Program-made: the position numbers and the translations under genes
In this document: positions 1-9,609 of the stretch, piece by piece
Numbering within the stretch: the stretch's first letter is position 1
How the letters are laid out: each line of letters opens with the position of its first letter
Origin: Sporomusa sp. KB1
GTDB lineage: Bacteria > Bacillota > Negativicutes > Sporomusales > Sporomusaceae
Direction of reading: 5' to 3'
Assembly: GCF_007830295.1 (NCBI RefSeq)
Contig: NZ_VLKC01000002.1
Span: 5,156,388-5,218,573 of the forward strand
Length of the DNA: 62,186 bases
The notes under the pieces: generated by a model
Told to the model about the DNA's origin: nothing
Databases searched by the model: none
What the model saw: only the letters and a program-made list of their open reading frames with translations

Positions 1-923
1 CATTCGAAGCTACTGTGCGGCAGAGACGTGAGACAGGCCTGTTCTTCTGCTAGCATAGTACCAACCAGTGCTGGACGGCTTTGGATTTTGTGAGTCAAGT
101 AATCCTTGCTGTATTGATCCAAACAACTTTGCAGTTCTTCCCATGAATCTACGTGGGGAATTGGAACGAGGACATTACGCCGGGAGAATCCTACCAGATT
201 CTCCACCAGACCTTTTTCATTACCCTGTCCTGGATTGCAGAACGTGCTGGCAAAGGCATAATGAGCTTTGAGATATTGAAAGGGCAATTGCTCCTGGGTA
301 ACGTGTCTGCCCCAGCCTTCCTTTACTGCAGTCTTTACGTTGTCATAGATTAGACGTCGGGGCACGCCGCCGAAAAATTCGAATGCCTTTCGATGGCCCA
401 TGAGAAAAGACTCATAACGTTGAGTTGGGAAGGCTGCTACAAAAATGGCCGCACTATGACAGAGGCGCATGCAAAAGAGTTGGACTACGGTACGTTGGCC
501 TTTTATATACGCGATAGCCGTTCCCCAATCTACCTGGGCTGCTTCGCCTGGATCAAATTCAAGGGGGATATGTACCTTTGTTGTCTGCTTTAGCTGACGG
601 ACGAATTGACGAATGGTGGAGTATCCACCGGTAAAACCATGTTCTTTGCATAAACGATCATAAATTCGTTTGGCGGTGTGTCGCTGCTTGGGCAGATTAT
701 TTTGCCGGTCTTCTTCAAGATAGCTATTAATGATATCTTTGACCGGCCCGATTACTGGAAAACCACGCTGAGGGGTTTTGACGGTCAATGGCATGACCTC
801 TCCTTCAACGTACTTTTTTACAGTATTTCTAGAAATACCGAGCCTTCTGGCAATTTCTCTTTGCGAAAGCCCTTCAACTGCGTAGGCATGTCTGATAAAC
901 TGGTATTGATCCACCTCGATCAC
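1..923 (-). CDS. istA: IS21 transposase IstA (C-terminus outside window)
   Basis: Transposase of the IS21 family, catalysing DDE strand transfer with the helper ATPase IstB. The reading frame is open from a GTG at 923, preceded by a strong AGGAGG, to the window edge (about 307 residues). The N-terminus carries a helix-turn-helix (GLSQREIARRLGISRNTV). The integrase core shows VDWG, then IYDNVK, then GNEKGLVEN, which give the D, D and E of the catalytic triad. No stop or frameshift is seen, so the visible part is intact. The gene is cut by the window boundary, not by mutation. Confidence 0.93.
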   Translation of the reverse strand, partial: MIEVDQYQFIRHAYAVEGLSQREIARRLGISRNTVKKYVEGEVMPLTVKTPQRGFPVIGPVKDIINSYLEEDRQNNLPKQRHTAKRIYDRLCKEHGFTGGYSTIRQFVRQLKQTTKVHIPLEFDPGEAAQVDWGTAIAYIKGQRTVVQLFCMRLCHSAAIFVAAFPTQRYESFLMGHRKAFEFFGGVPRRLIYDNVKTAVKEGWGRHVTQEQLPFQYLKAHYAFASTFCNPGQGNEKGLVENLVGFSRRNVLVPIPHVDSWEELQSCLDQYSKDYLTHKIQSRPALVGTMLAEEQACLTSLPHSSFE

Positions 924-987
924 CTCTAAAACCTCCTGTCGCTTTTGTCTCAGCAACTCTAGCATACAGGATTTTAATGGGGTCGGG

Positions 988-1029
988 GTGGCTCATTTTG
1001 ACATTGTCATTTTGAGCCACTTTGGCTCA
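988..1029. repeat. IS21 end repeats
   Basis: GTGGCTCATTTTGACA is followed directly by its inverted form TGTCATTTTGAGCCAC and then a third GGCTCA unit. Multiple short repeats inside the terminus are normal transposase binding sites in IS21 elements. Confidence 0.6.
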
Positions 1030-1044
1030 CTTCTAGAATATCAT

Positions 1045-2283
1045 TCACACTTTGGAAGAATCAGAATGCTCAATCAATCTTTCCCAGTCTGTTACGTCTA
1101 ATATCCAAATATTATCTAGTGGTAAATCAAGAGGAAGCGTATAGCCAAAGGCATATGTAGTAGGTCTAAACACAACCACACAATAAAATTCAAGTCTTTT
1201 CGGCGACACTGTAATCACTTCAGAATCTTGGGCAATTATACCCCTGACTTCTCCCCAATTTCTCCGTTCTTGGAATTCATTAAATTGTTGTATCTCTCCT
1301 ATAATTTCTTGCGAAATATCTTCTTTGAACTTAGGTGGTACCACTTTGACGATTAAAACCTTATTTTCATCTAACAAATATGATGAATCATTTTGGTTTG
1401 TAAGAAGTTTTTTTTCACCTTGTCCTAAAATTCCTAGTAAAGACTTATTAAGAGAACATACTTCCGTAGTTCGAAATCTAATATAATCCATTGCCTCCTC
1501 AAATAAAAACTGCTCAATCTCTCCTAGTTTTTCAGAACGAATAATTAAGCCATTAAACAAATTATAAAGAGCCTGGCAATGTATCTGTGGTAAAAGGTAA
1601 AAACCATTTCCACTTGTAAACCTAGCATATACCCAATGTTCCAATATGCTAGTAACGGGCTCCAGCCGTCTCGCTTGCCTACATGTTCCTTGATCAAGTA
1701 TTATACTTTCCGGAACAGACTCTAGAGAGTCAAGATAAAATTCTCTAGAAAAGCTATCAAAAAAAGCTTGTGAAGGAACATGCATATTAGGCTGGTTTTC
1801 TACCCAAACTGGTTCTGATTTTAATTTGGCAAGCAGTCTAGTCTGAAACTCTAAGCTTTTTATAAATAGAAATTCCACCGGACTAGTCTTAGCTAATAAG
1901 TCTTTATGTGTCAGATTAATAAGGGTCCCTAGTCTGTTCAGTAGTTCATATGGTCGCTCTAAATCGCCATAAAAGAAATAGTATTTCTTTTGGTTATAGA
2001 AGTAGGGAATTAATTTAGATTGTTCAAAAGGTTGCCAGTCTTCTAATTGCGAAAAAATTACTTTGCTTTGCAAATCAAATGTAGTTAAAAAATTTTCATA
2101 TTCTTCTCTTGATAAATGGTTATATTCAAATTCACTATTTTTTATTGAAAACATCACTTCCAATAAAATCTCGAATCTTTTCTGAAATCTTCGATTTGCA
2201 GGATGAATAGCGGAAACTTGTATCCATAAAAATATGTGCTCTGGATTAAATTGTTTCATCCAAGTCGAATTTTTTTCAACCAT
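1045..2283 (-). CDS. Unrecognised 412-residue protein, last gene of the Gabija-like operon
   Basis: I recognise no family. It is rich in charged and aromatic residues, has no signal peptide and no membrane segment, so it is probably cytosolic. The C-terminal third (about residues 290-400) looks like an alternating beta/alpha fold and includes a NKVLIVKVVPPK strand. The ATG at 2283 follows a weak purine stretch. It lies 54 bases behind the split helicase in the same direction, so it is probably co-transcribed with the OLD nuclease/helicase pair and may be an accessory or effector subunit. That role is inferred from position only. Confidence 0.7.
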   Translation of the reverse strand: MVEKNSTWMKQFNPEHIFLWIQVSAIHPANRRFQKRFEILLEVMFSIKNSEFEYNHLSREEYENFLTTFDLQSKVIFSQLEDWQPFEQSKLIPYFYNQKKYYFFYGDLERPYELLNRLGTLINLTHKDLLAKTSPVEFLFIKSLEFQTRLLAKLKSEPVWVENQPNMHVPSQAFFDSFSREFYLDSLESVPESIILDQGTCRQARRLEPVTSILEHWVYARFTSGNGFYLLPQIHCQALYNLFNGLIIRSEKLGEIEQFLFEEAMDYIRFRTTEVCSLNKSLLGILGQGEKKLLTNQNDSSYLLDENKVLIVKVVPPKFKEDISQEIIGEIQQFNEFQERRNWGEVRGIIAQDSEVITVSPKRLEFYCVVVFRPTTYAFGYTLPLDLPLDNIWILDVTDWERLIEHSDSSKV

Positions 2284-2337
2284 AACCCCTCCACTGATAA
2301 AACGTTGTTATTTTCTCTTTCCCATACATCAATAAGA

Positions 2338-4067
2338 TTACTCATTTTCGCTTTTAATCGCCCTATATTCCCATATCCCCTTTGGAAATCGCAATAAGTA
2401 TTCTTCCGAAGTATTATCAGGAATTGCAACTACTAAGAGCTTTCGAGGTCTTGTCATGGCTACATATACATTTCTTAATTCTTCATCAGCTGGTGTCAAG
2501 GTTGCAATTTGTTTTACAGTTGCCTTGCCCCTATTAGAAAGAGCCACCATTACAGCGTCATAGGTTTTCCCTTTTGCAGCGTGAATAGTTTCGACCATAA
2601 TATCTTCAGATTGATTTTTTACAAAAAATGATGCCACACTTCTTGTTATTGGAGTTGTCTTTTTATAACTTAAATTTACTGTTCTCGCAAGCACTTTATT
2701 TAACAATGTCTGAGTCTGACTTTTCCACATTTCAATAGACATTGTTGTTACTGGTGCATTTTTTAGAATACTCCAGCACCTGATACGCCAAGCTTCTAAT
2801 CCGATACTCTTGGCAATTTCCGTCTCTACATAGTTTACTCGATGAGCGTTACTTCCGTAATAAATTTTTCGTAGAGCGGTATCTGTGGAACGCATTGCAG
2901 CTTTGTAATTTTTTATATCTCGATAATACGTCGCCTGTGCAAAGTATCTAGTAATCTCGTCATTCCAGGGATTAAAGTCCGGTTCAACTTTTAAGATTTT
3001 ACGTAGCATAGAATTTCCCCGGCATAAGATAGCAATCAAATCAGAGGAAATCTCGATTGAGTTTTCGTTACAAATATCCTTTAATTTGTCTTTAAGAAAC
3101 TCCTCGTCGCCCCCAGCTTTATACATCAATAATATAGGCCTAGTTTTGGAAGCACTTGTATTCCCTACAGCAACAGTCGGTTCCTTAATGATGAAAAAGG
3201 ATGCGTAGCATTACAAATTAGTTGCGAACTTCGCCTGTTCTCAGTTAGCTCTAGGGAGTTCCACTCGTTATCGGTATACTTATTCAAGAATATTTCGGGA
3301 TCAGCATTTCTCCACTCATATATTGCCTGATCTGGATCGCCAATCAACGTAATTTCTTCTAAACCGTTTTGAATAAGCAGGTCTATCAATTTCATCTGAA
3401 CTTGGCTAGTATCCTGGGCTTCATCAATAATTAATGTCGGAAATCGCTTCACTAAAGCTTTGGCTAATACTGGATAAGCATTTAATATTCGCATTGCCCA
3501 GTAAGCTGCATCTGATTGAGTAGCCAACCCTGCCTTAACAAACTGCATTTTTAACTCTATACATCGTGCCATTTTATATGGGCATGCGTCTTTACTGAAT
3601 AATGGATCAGTATTGATAAGTTCTCCATCTTCATTATAAGTAAAATCCAATAGGTTACATCTTTTTTTATAACATTGATTGTGAGCTTTTCCCCAGCTCC
3701 ATGCCAGAGGAAGTTCCCACCCAGCTTCACTTAATCCAACTATATTCGGGCGCGATTTACATTTCATAACCAAATGTCCGTAAGGAAGAAAAATCCACTT
3801 GTTAACAAAACTATCAATTGTCCCAAAAAAATGAGGATAACTAGGCACAATCGAATGTTTCGCTAACTTTAATATTATCTCTTCACTAGCCACATTAGTG
3901 AAAGATAAAGCGGCAATGCCAGCATTCGTTTGAGACCATGAACTTATCAGGCATGCCATTTTACATGCTACTGTATAGGTCTTCCCACTACCCGGGCAAG
4001 CTTTTAAAATATTTTTCCCTGTAGAGTCAATTACCGTTCTTTGTTGTATAGATAAAGTCGTCAGCAC
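2338..4067 (-). pseudogene. gajB: GajB-like UvrD/Rep superfamily helicase, split by a frameshift
   Basis: Superfamily 1 helicase, the partner of OLD nucleases in Gabija. The N-terminal part has Walker A (CPGSGKT), Walker B (LIIDEAQD) and motif III (LIGDPDQAIYEWR). The C-terminal part has motif V (HAAKGKTYDAVMV) and motif VI (VYVAMTRPRK). The frame breaks near 3175-3182, where AGGAACCGACTG runs into a stop at 3165. The -1 frame stays open from there (TVAVGNTSASKT...) into the second half, so one base appears to be missing. The joined product would be about 575 residues. The probable start is the GTG at 4067, which overlaps the stop of the upstream nuclease gene and has GGGGGATG ahead. Real mutation, phase-variable site or sequencing error cannot be separated here. 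Confidence 0.85.
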
Positions 4068-6133
4068 GGTACATCCCCCACACCTTCTATTTGCATTGGG
4101 CAAGCTTTCTTAAAGACTTCTTGCAAATAGGTTGGAATTATAAATTTATACTTGGCCGCTCCCTTTTCATCAACTTCTTCCATTTTTACTGCTAACTTCT
4201 GAGCAAATATACCTTTCTCTTTGCGAACTGCTAACCAAATTAAAATGGCCGCTTCCTCTTCTGATAAGACTTTTTCCTTTATTTTCTTCAATATCCATGT
4301 ATGATTTTTAGGTTGCATAACAGCAAGAACTTTCATTATCACGTCAATGTTGTTGTTTGAAGCTTTCGCTAATTCATATTCAAATGTTTTAAAAGCAGTA
4401 CTGACCGTAACAAACTTGGATTCACATCCTTTTACTTTGGTTGCTCTATCCGATGGTATTCCAATCCCAAGTTTTTCCATAACAGTCTTAATGTCAGCCT
4501 TTTTAAGCTTTAAATCATCGCCAGTAAGCTTTACTCCATTTGTTTCCGAGCCCTTCTCCTCATTAGTATCGTCATCGGTATCATCTGTACATCGATCATC
4601 ATCCGTAACAACAATACAAGGAATATCGATCCTATTATCTTTTTCATTTGCGTTAAATAATTTTATAAATGGCTCAAAAGCAACTCCATCAATATTCACA
4701 ATTTCAACAGCATTTTCATCTAGCGGACATCCTAATCTCTGGGCAAGAACAGGTAGTAATAAGGCCTCTGATATACCTTCCACAAGTATGACAGCCTTCG
4801 AAAAAAACAACTGTGATTTTGTTACATCAAGGTATCGTTTTAGATCTGCCTTCTCATCATTATTTAGTGGACAATTTGACAGTGAAGTTACTGCTACATT
4901 TCCCAAACGATCCTCATGAAAGACCATTATATTGTCGATTTGTGCCTTGGATGTTAACGTTGGTGAATGTGATGTAATAAACAGTTGTATCGGCGAATCG
5001 TCTGTCCCATTTTGTAATCGATTTGTAAAGAAGTTAAAGAGTAGATCTTGTAATTGAGGGTGCAAATGTGCCTCTGGCTCTTCTATAAGTAACGCATTGT
5101 ATGTGTAAGATTCAATATTTTTTCGTTCAATTAAATCTCCTAAAACTGTGGCTATATAAATGATATTATTATAACCAAGTCCGTTTTGATGAAGATCAAA
5201 GGTAAAATTGGCATGTTCTAGCAGAACGTTATAAAAATCCTGACCAACTAATTCGCTCGATACATCAGTTAGGTTTATTAATACTTTTCCGTTCAAATTC
5301 TCAATAGGGCATTCTTTTACATGGTATTTAATTGTGAGGTACTTCCATTCACTCTCATCGAATTGCAGCTTAAGAGACTTCTTGCCTGTAACTAAAAGTG
5401 TTTGGAGAGAATCCGCGATTTTATTAAAATCGGGTGGCATAAGACCAATTTGTACATTCTGCTTTAGTCTCCGTTTCTCAATTTCTTTCAGGTTTCCATT
5501 GATTATCTCTCCGGTCTTTATTACTGGACTTTCTTGGATTATTTTCCGATTTGCTTGTTTAACATGCTCAAGAATAGACCGTTTATCATCATCACCGGCT
5601 ACTACTTTTCGTAGCAGTTGCCCCAACCGATTTCCCTTTCCCGGTCGCAGATCACTTTCTGCATCGCGTAAAGCCCCTAGAAACACGTGATTTAAAAGTT
5701 CTAAAACTTGAAAACTAATACTTTGCCCTTCAAGCTCTCCTCCCCAGACGGTTGTCTTAATCCGTTCTACGCCTTGCAACTTCACATCACGTTCATAACG
5801 AATGTGCAATTGTGCGGTAACTTCCGCTTCCTTTATCACTAACATTTCGTAAAATGTAGCCTGTTCTTTTTCTGATAGAGCCGCAAATGTTAGGTCAAGC
5901 GTAATTACGTTTGCCGGTTCACCTATTTTATTTATGTAAAAATCCTGAGGCGTGACATAGAGATCTCTCCGACCGCCCCCTAGAGAGAAAGCCAATCTCA
6001 ATGCGTCAATAGTGGCCGTTTTTCCAATGTTGTTTTCACCAATAATTACATTTATATCAGGCTTAAAATATATTTGAATTCCTTGGTCATCAAAACATCG
6101 ATAATTTTTAATTGTCAGCTTTTGCAGATACAT
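4061..6133 (-). CDS. gajA: OLD-family ATP-dependent nuclease (GajA-like)
   Basis: Overcoming-lysogenization-defect family protein: an ABC-type ATPase joined to a TOPRIM nuclease. Walker A is GENNIGKT at residues 32-39. The signature/Walker B region is LLIEEPEAHLHPQ. The TOPRIM domain follows with VILVEGISEALLLP (catalytic Glu) and the acidic run VVTDDDR. The ATG at 6133 (MYLQKLTIKNYRCF) is chosen over the longer frame because it begins exactly at the ATPase fold and has GAGGAAAAGG upstream. At 690 residues it is near or slightly above the usual GajA size. The next gene overlaps it by a few bases, as in Gabija operons, where GajA nicks DNA and is coupled to the GajB helicase. It could instead be a generic class 2 OLD/UvrD pair. 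Confidence 0.85.
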   Translation of the reverse strand: MYLQKLTIKNYRCFDDQGIQIYFKPDINVIIGENNIGKTATIDALRLAFSLGGGRRDLYVTPQDFYINKIGEPANVITLDLTFAALSEKEQATFYEMLVIKEAEVTAQLHIRYERDVKLQGVERIKTTVWGGELEGQSISFQVLELLNHVFLGALRDAESDLRPGKGNRLGQLLRKVVAGDDDKRSILEHVKQANRKIIQESPVIKTGEIINGNLKEIEKRRLKQNVQIGLMPPDFNKIADSLQTLLVTGKKSLKLQFDESEWKYLTIKYHVKECPIENLNGKVLINLTDVSSELVGQDFYNVLLEHANFTFDLHQNGLGYNNIIYIATVLGDLIERKNIESYTYNALLIEEPEAHLHPQLQDLLFNFFTNRLQNGTDDSPIQLFITSHSPTLTSKAQIDNIMVFHEDRLGNVAVTSLSNCPLNNDEKADLKRYLDVTKSQLFFSKAVILVEGISEALLLPVLAQRLGCPLDENAVEIVNIDGVAFEPFIKLFNANEKDNRIDIPCIVVTDDDRCTDDTDDDTNEEKGSETNGVKLTGDDLKLKKADIKTVMEKLGIGIPSDRATKVKGCESKFVTVSTAFKTFEYELAKASNNNIDVIMKVLAVMQPKNHTWILKKIKEKVLSEEEAAILIWLAVRKEKGIFAQKLAVKMEEVDEKGAAKYKFIIPTYLQEVFKKACPMQIEGVGDVPC

Positions 6134-6209
6134 TTTATGCACACACCTTTTCCTCATCTGACAAACAAGAGCCCTGTTCACAGATCATCAACATTATATA
6201 TCAAACGAA

Positions 6210-7298
6210 TTAATACATGGTAATTAATCTTAGCAACTTTTCATTAGACAAATACTCAAATGCCAAAATCATTTTCACCTTTAAATCCCGATCATCCGCT
6301 TCAAATTCTAGAGCCAAATTAAATTTATAAGTATGATGCTGTTCAATATAAACTAAATTGAATAGATAGTTTTCCTTAATTTTTTTTTGTATTAACAGTT
6401 CTAATTTATCTTTAGTAATATCAATTAAGTTTGCTTTTTTAAATTTTCCTGTTTTTTCACTTAATAGATATTCTAATTTTTTATCTTCAACAAGTACATT
6501 TAAATCATTTAAATCATGAATATCAGCGGTTATTGTGTTTAAAGCAAATGTATTATCTCTTTCAAATCCTTTAATTACGTTTCGTTCAATCTTATATGAT
6601 AAAAAAGTACTGTAAGCAATGTCTGGTAGACTATAACATTCAAAACCGTTTTCTTCAAAAGCATATCCCAAGAAATTTTCATTCTGAATATTGTCCGGGT
6701 CAGGTCCATGGGTCATTATTATTTTCTTCTTGTGCTTTATAAATGTTGACCCAAGAATATGTGATATATATTCTTTTAATCCGGAGCTAAATGTCATATC
6801 TGCAAATCCAAAGAATGGCTCATAGCCTTCTAACTTAGCAACTATATTATCCATCACTGTATCTGCTAAATTATTAATATAAACACAAAAAAACTGATTG
6901 CTGTGCTGAAATTTACACTCATGTATTACTTTGAGCTCTTCTAATAAAATATTGCGTAAAAGCTTTTGATTAGAAATAATATCAATATAATCTCCAGTTA
7001 AAACACTATGGCTACTATCGAATGTAAATAGAGGTAAAATTTTATCCCAAACATCCTGCGCATACCAACTACGATCAATTTTTGAACTATCGAAAACAAG
7101 TAATAATTCTTTTTTGTGAAGTTGAGGTGTTAAACAATTTTTCAAATCATCATAATTGATTCTTTTGGAACGTAACATTGTTTTCATTACTGGAAAAAAA
7201 TGCGATATTTCTTGGTATACATCACTAGGGCTAAGTGAGAACCTATCTGTCATCACTTCCCAAAATATATTTCCTCGTGCGTTAAACGTAAAAATCAT
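6210..7298 (-). CDS. Unrecognised 362-residue protein, first gene of the Gabija-like operon
   Basis: No family recognised. The chosen ATG at 7298 has AGGGGGATT just upstream; a longer frame begins at 7349. The protein is soluble and AT-rich in coding, with an N-terminal half of mixed alpha/beta character and a lysine-rich C-terminal half (about residues 250-330). It is 77 bases upstream of the OLD nuclease, on the same strand, with no terminator seen between. It is therefore a candidate third component or regulator of that system. Coding base composition matches its operon neighbours and is poorer in GC than the host-like genes at 13-17 kb, which suggests the operon moved as one block. Confidence 0.75.
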   Translation of the reverse strand: MIFTFNARGNIFWEVMTDRFSLSPSDVYQEISHFFPVMKTMLRSKRINYDDLKNCLTPQLHKKELLLVFDSSKIDRSWYAQDVWDKILPLFTFDSSHSVLTGDYIDIISNQKLLRNILLEELKVIHECKFQHSNQFFCVYINNLADTVMDNIVAKLEGYEPFFGFADMTFSSGLKEYISHILGSTFIKHKKKIIMTHGPDPDNIQNENFLGYAFEENGFECYSLPDIAYSTFLSYKIERNVIKGFERDNTFALNTITADIHDLNDLNVLVEDKKLEYLLSEKTGKFKKANLIDITKDKLELLIQKKIKENYLFNLVYIEQHHTYKFNLALEFEADDRDLKVKMILAFEYLSNEKLLRLITMY

Positions 7299-7473
7299 TG
7301 CAATCCCCCTGCCAATCATAATCGCCCTATTTGTTCCCGAGCATTTCATATGAACTCACCATACAAATGCAGTCAAAATTATGTAGAATAATTGCGAAAA
7401 TTTACATATAATTTAAAGTTCATCATTTATCCATTCTTTTCCTTCACTGCTCAAGCCTATTAATTAGTAATAA

Positions 7474-7527
7474 AACGGCTTACGATGTGCAGCCACACGT
7501 TTTGGTGATTGCTCATCGTAAGCCGTT
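7474..7527. repeat. Structured palindromic repeat, copy 1
   Basis: Perfect 14-bp arms AACGGCTTACGATG and CATCGTAAGCCGTT flank an inner imperfect stem (GCAGCCAC against GTGATTGC). A second copy with changed but still pairing inner arms lies at 12111-12162. Could be a REP-like element or a bidirectional terminator. Confidence 0.7.
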
Positions 7528-7569
7528 AACATATAAATCATAACCGCACCTTAAAATGCATGATATTGT

Positions 7570-8195
7570 CTCCCGCATTGAATATCGGGCTATCCCTTAA
7601 AGGGATTGTCCGGTTCTTTTACGCTATCCGTTATTTTGTCGATATCTTCCTGTTCTCGGATATATTTCTTGATTATTTCCTCATTGATACCGACCTTGCT
7701 CACATAGTACCCCTTACACCAGAAATGCCTGCTGCCAAATTTGTATTTGAGGTTTCCAAACTGTTCGAAAATCATGAGTGAACTCTTGCCCGTGAGGTAA
7801 CCCATTATCTGTGCTACGCTGTATTTAGGCGGTATCCTTAAATACATGCGTATGTGGTCTATACATGCGTTTGCCTCAACTATTTCGATCCCTTTGTATT
7901 GGCATAGTTTCCGGAATATCGCCCCAATTTCTTTTCTGTACTTTCCGTATATGATTTTTTCTTCTGAATCTCGGGGCCCATACTATGTGGTATCTACAGT
8001 TCCACCTTGTATGTTCCTGACTTGCATCCATCCTGTTCCCTCTCCTTTGCATTGTTTTGAAGACAGTATCACTTCAATTCTAGAGCAAAAGAGAGCTTTT
8101 TTGTCTCTACCACATCGGCTTCGCCTTTTTTGAACTCCCACGCATAGCGTGGGGTTTTCGGCTGCGCATAAAAAAACCTTACCCAATTTATGGGT
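7570..8195. mobile_element. IS200/IS605-family element, inactive
   Basis: Contains a tnpA remnant, a left-end hairpin at 8137-8153 (CCCACGC ATA GCGTGGG) and a right-end palindrome at 7592-7606 (ATCCCTTAAAGGGAT), the subterminal folds that IS200 transposases recognise in single-stranded DNA. Exact tips are not defined, since these elements lack terminal inverted repeats. No tnpB is present. Confidence 0.75.
7590..8031 (-). pseudogene. tnpA: IS200 TnpA Y1 transposase, frameshifted
   Basis: The N-terminal frame from ATG 8031 (DASQEHTRWNCRYHIVWAPR) goes out of phase at a run of six T on the plus strand (7955-7960). The other frame continues with GKYRKEIGAIFRKL and ends in IPPKYSVAQIMGYLTGKSS and the Tyr helix (FWCKGYYVSKVG). 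Adding one A would restore it. The HUH motif normally reads DHVHM; here it is DHIRM, so the second metal-binding histidine is lost as well. Two independent lesions make this copy dead. Confidence 0.88.
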
Positions 8196-8226
8196 AAGGT
8201 TTTGACCTTATAATTATTAAAATAAA

Positions 8227-8892
8227 TTATGCCTCTAAAACGGTAGCAACTAACTTCCAATGATCACCATCGCTCGGATTGGGATCAGCTAAGCTAGCAA
8301 CAAAATATACATTATCAAGCGAATAATCTCCATCTTCTATATCTTGATACTGCATTACAAAGATAGGGTCGGTAACTTTTATATACCGATAACTTCGCCC
8401 CATATATGTAAAGCATGCTGTAATCTTTGGCCGTGTGTTTCCATCCCATCGCTTAACATTAATTTTAGTATCTAAAGGCCTAATTAATGCTAATGAGTAT
8501 TTATTGCCATCGCTAATAGCTTGTATTTCTCCTGGAGTAACCTTCTTATCGTTATTATAAAATAGCTCTCCATGAAAGTCTGTCGGGTGAAGGTCTATAA
8601 TCTCATCAATATCTGCTCGTCCAGTTTTTACCCAATAATAAGAACTATCCATAGTATAATTCTCTGGCTGGTAATCATTAGGTGTATGAGCTGTCCATTT
8701 AATGCTCACTTTATCCAATACTTGGGGACTTGTCCCATCTTCATACTTCATGTCTTCATCCGTAACCGCATGCTGCCTAGCTGCATCATCTGATACTATT
8801 CGAACCCACTCTCCCGTTGTGGTGTCAATACCAGCAGTGCAGTAACCGCCACCTTTCCAGGATTTAGCCATAAGGATAATTTCTTTTTCCAT
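8227..8892 (-). CDS. Putative dual OB-fold protein next to DUF488 genes
   Basis: About 221 residues, no membrane segment. The N-terminus (EIILMAKSWKGGGYCTAGID) and the run of short beta strands with a second similar block (LALIRPLDTKINVKRWDG) fit the dual OB-containing domain that I recall next to DUF488 genes; this is recall, not a search. The ATG at 8892 is chosen because GGAGGGCGATTTT precedes it; the earlier GTG at 8907 directly abuts the previous stop. Translationally linked to the DUF488 gene upstream. OB folds bind nucleic acid, so a role in DNA or RNA recognition is possible but unproven. Confidence 0.75.
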   Translation of the reverse strand: MEKEIILMAKSWKGGGYCTAGIDTTTGEWVRIVSDDAARQHAVTDEDMKYEDGTSPQVLDKVSIKWTAHTPNDYQPENYTMDSSYYWVKTGRADIDEIIDLHPTDFHGELFYNNDKKVTPGEIQAISDGNKYSLALIRPLDTKINVKRWDGNTRPKITACFTYMGRSYRYIKVTDPIFVMQYQDIEDGDYSLDNVYFVASLADPNPSDGDHWKLVATVLEA

Positions 8893-8907
8893 AAAATCGC
8901 CCTCCAC

Positions 8908-9579
8908 TTAGCTGTGGGCGGCCTCTTTTTCTTCATATCCTACAAAACCAATTTCTTCGTTTTTACGCCGATATGCTTCTTCAATCATTGCTTTCTCATC
9001 TAAAGGCTCTCCCAATTGATCTGCAAACATATTAACTTCCGGGAAATACGTCTTTAACAAAACCTTTTCCAATTCATGTTGTGTCATAGTCTTACAATCA
9101 TGGTCAATGTGTACGACTTCAAAACCGGCATCGGCTAATCCCTTGCCTACTAAAATACTCCTATGACACTCAATTGCCCATTTTTCTGTACACATCAAAG
9201 CTATTATAAATCCTGCTTGCAAGCCTTTATTAATACGCTCAATGCCGCACATAAACAGTTCAGACTTACGAGTACGCTCGAAATCAAGATAACCGGAAGG
9301 CGAATATAAACTCTGCTCCTCGCGTCTCGCGCCAAATTCATCGCCCATAAAGACATACTGAACAGAATTCCGTTTCAAAAAACGATTTAATTCCTCTTTA
9401 TTATATTGTGGAGCATGTCGGCTATAAGGAACACTCCGTACATCTACGATGCAAGAGATGCCAAATTTTTGGATAATACTTAAAAAAAATGCGCTGGAGA
9501 CAGTTGAATGTCCCAGGGTATAAATCTTTTTAGCATTCGTCACTGCTTCCGCGCCCCCTTTTTTTGATCTTACGTTCAT
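8908..9579 (-). CDS. DUF488 family protein (long type)
   Basis: Shows the DUF488 hallmarks: YTLGHS at the N-terminus, VDVRSVPYSRHAPQYN, and the cysteine segment LMCTEKWAIECHRSIL. The family is conserved but its reaction is not established; a distant relation to rhodanese/phosphatase folds has been proposed, and the CTEK...CHR segment would be the active site. About 223 residues if the ATG at 9579 is used; an internal start near the TLGHS strand is possible. It forms one operon with the OB-fold protein behind it and another DUF488 gene ahead. Confidence 0.85.
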   Translation of the reverse strand: MNVRSKKGGAEAVTNAKKIYTLGHSTVSSAFFLSIIQKFGISCIVDVRSVPYSRHAPQYNKEELNRFLKRNSVQYVFMGDEFGARREEQSLYSPSGYLDFERTRKSELFMCGIERINKGLQAGFIIALMCTEKWAIECHRSILVGKGLADAGFEVVHIDHDCKTMTQHELEKVLLKTYFPEVNMFADQLGEPLDEKAMIEEAYRRKNEEIGFVGYEEKEAAHS

Positions 9580-9609
9580 TATATCACCAAATTCGCTACA
9601 CAGTACCGA

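Larger units (their letters stand above)
1..1029. mobile_element. IS21-family insertion sequence, right part only
   Basis: Contains istA running off the left edge and, outside its start, a set of short repeats typical of IS21 ends. The outer boundary near 1029 is inferred from the last TGAGCC repeat. The element ends about 16 bp from the stop codon of the next gene, so it probably inserted just behind that operon. istB would lie outside the window. Confidence 0.85.

Noticed and set aside
4347..4919. Plus-strand ORF of 190 codons opposite the OLD nuclease
   Set aside because: Ser/Phe-rich mirror of the TOPRIM coding strand, no RBS; shadow frame.
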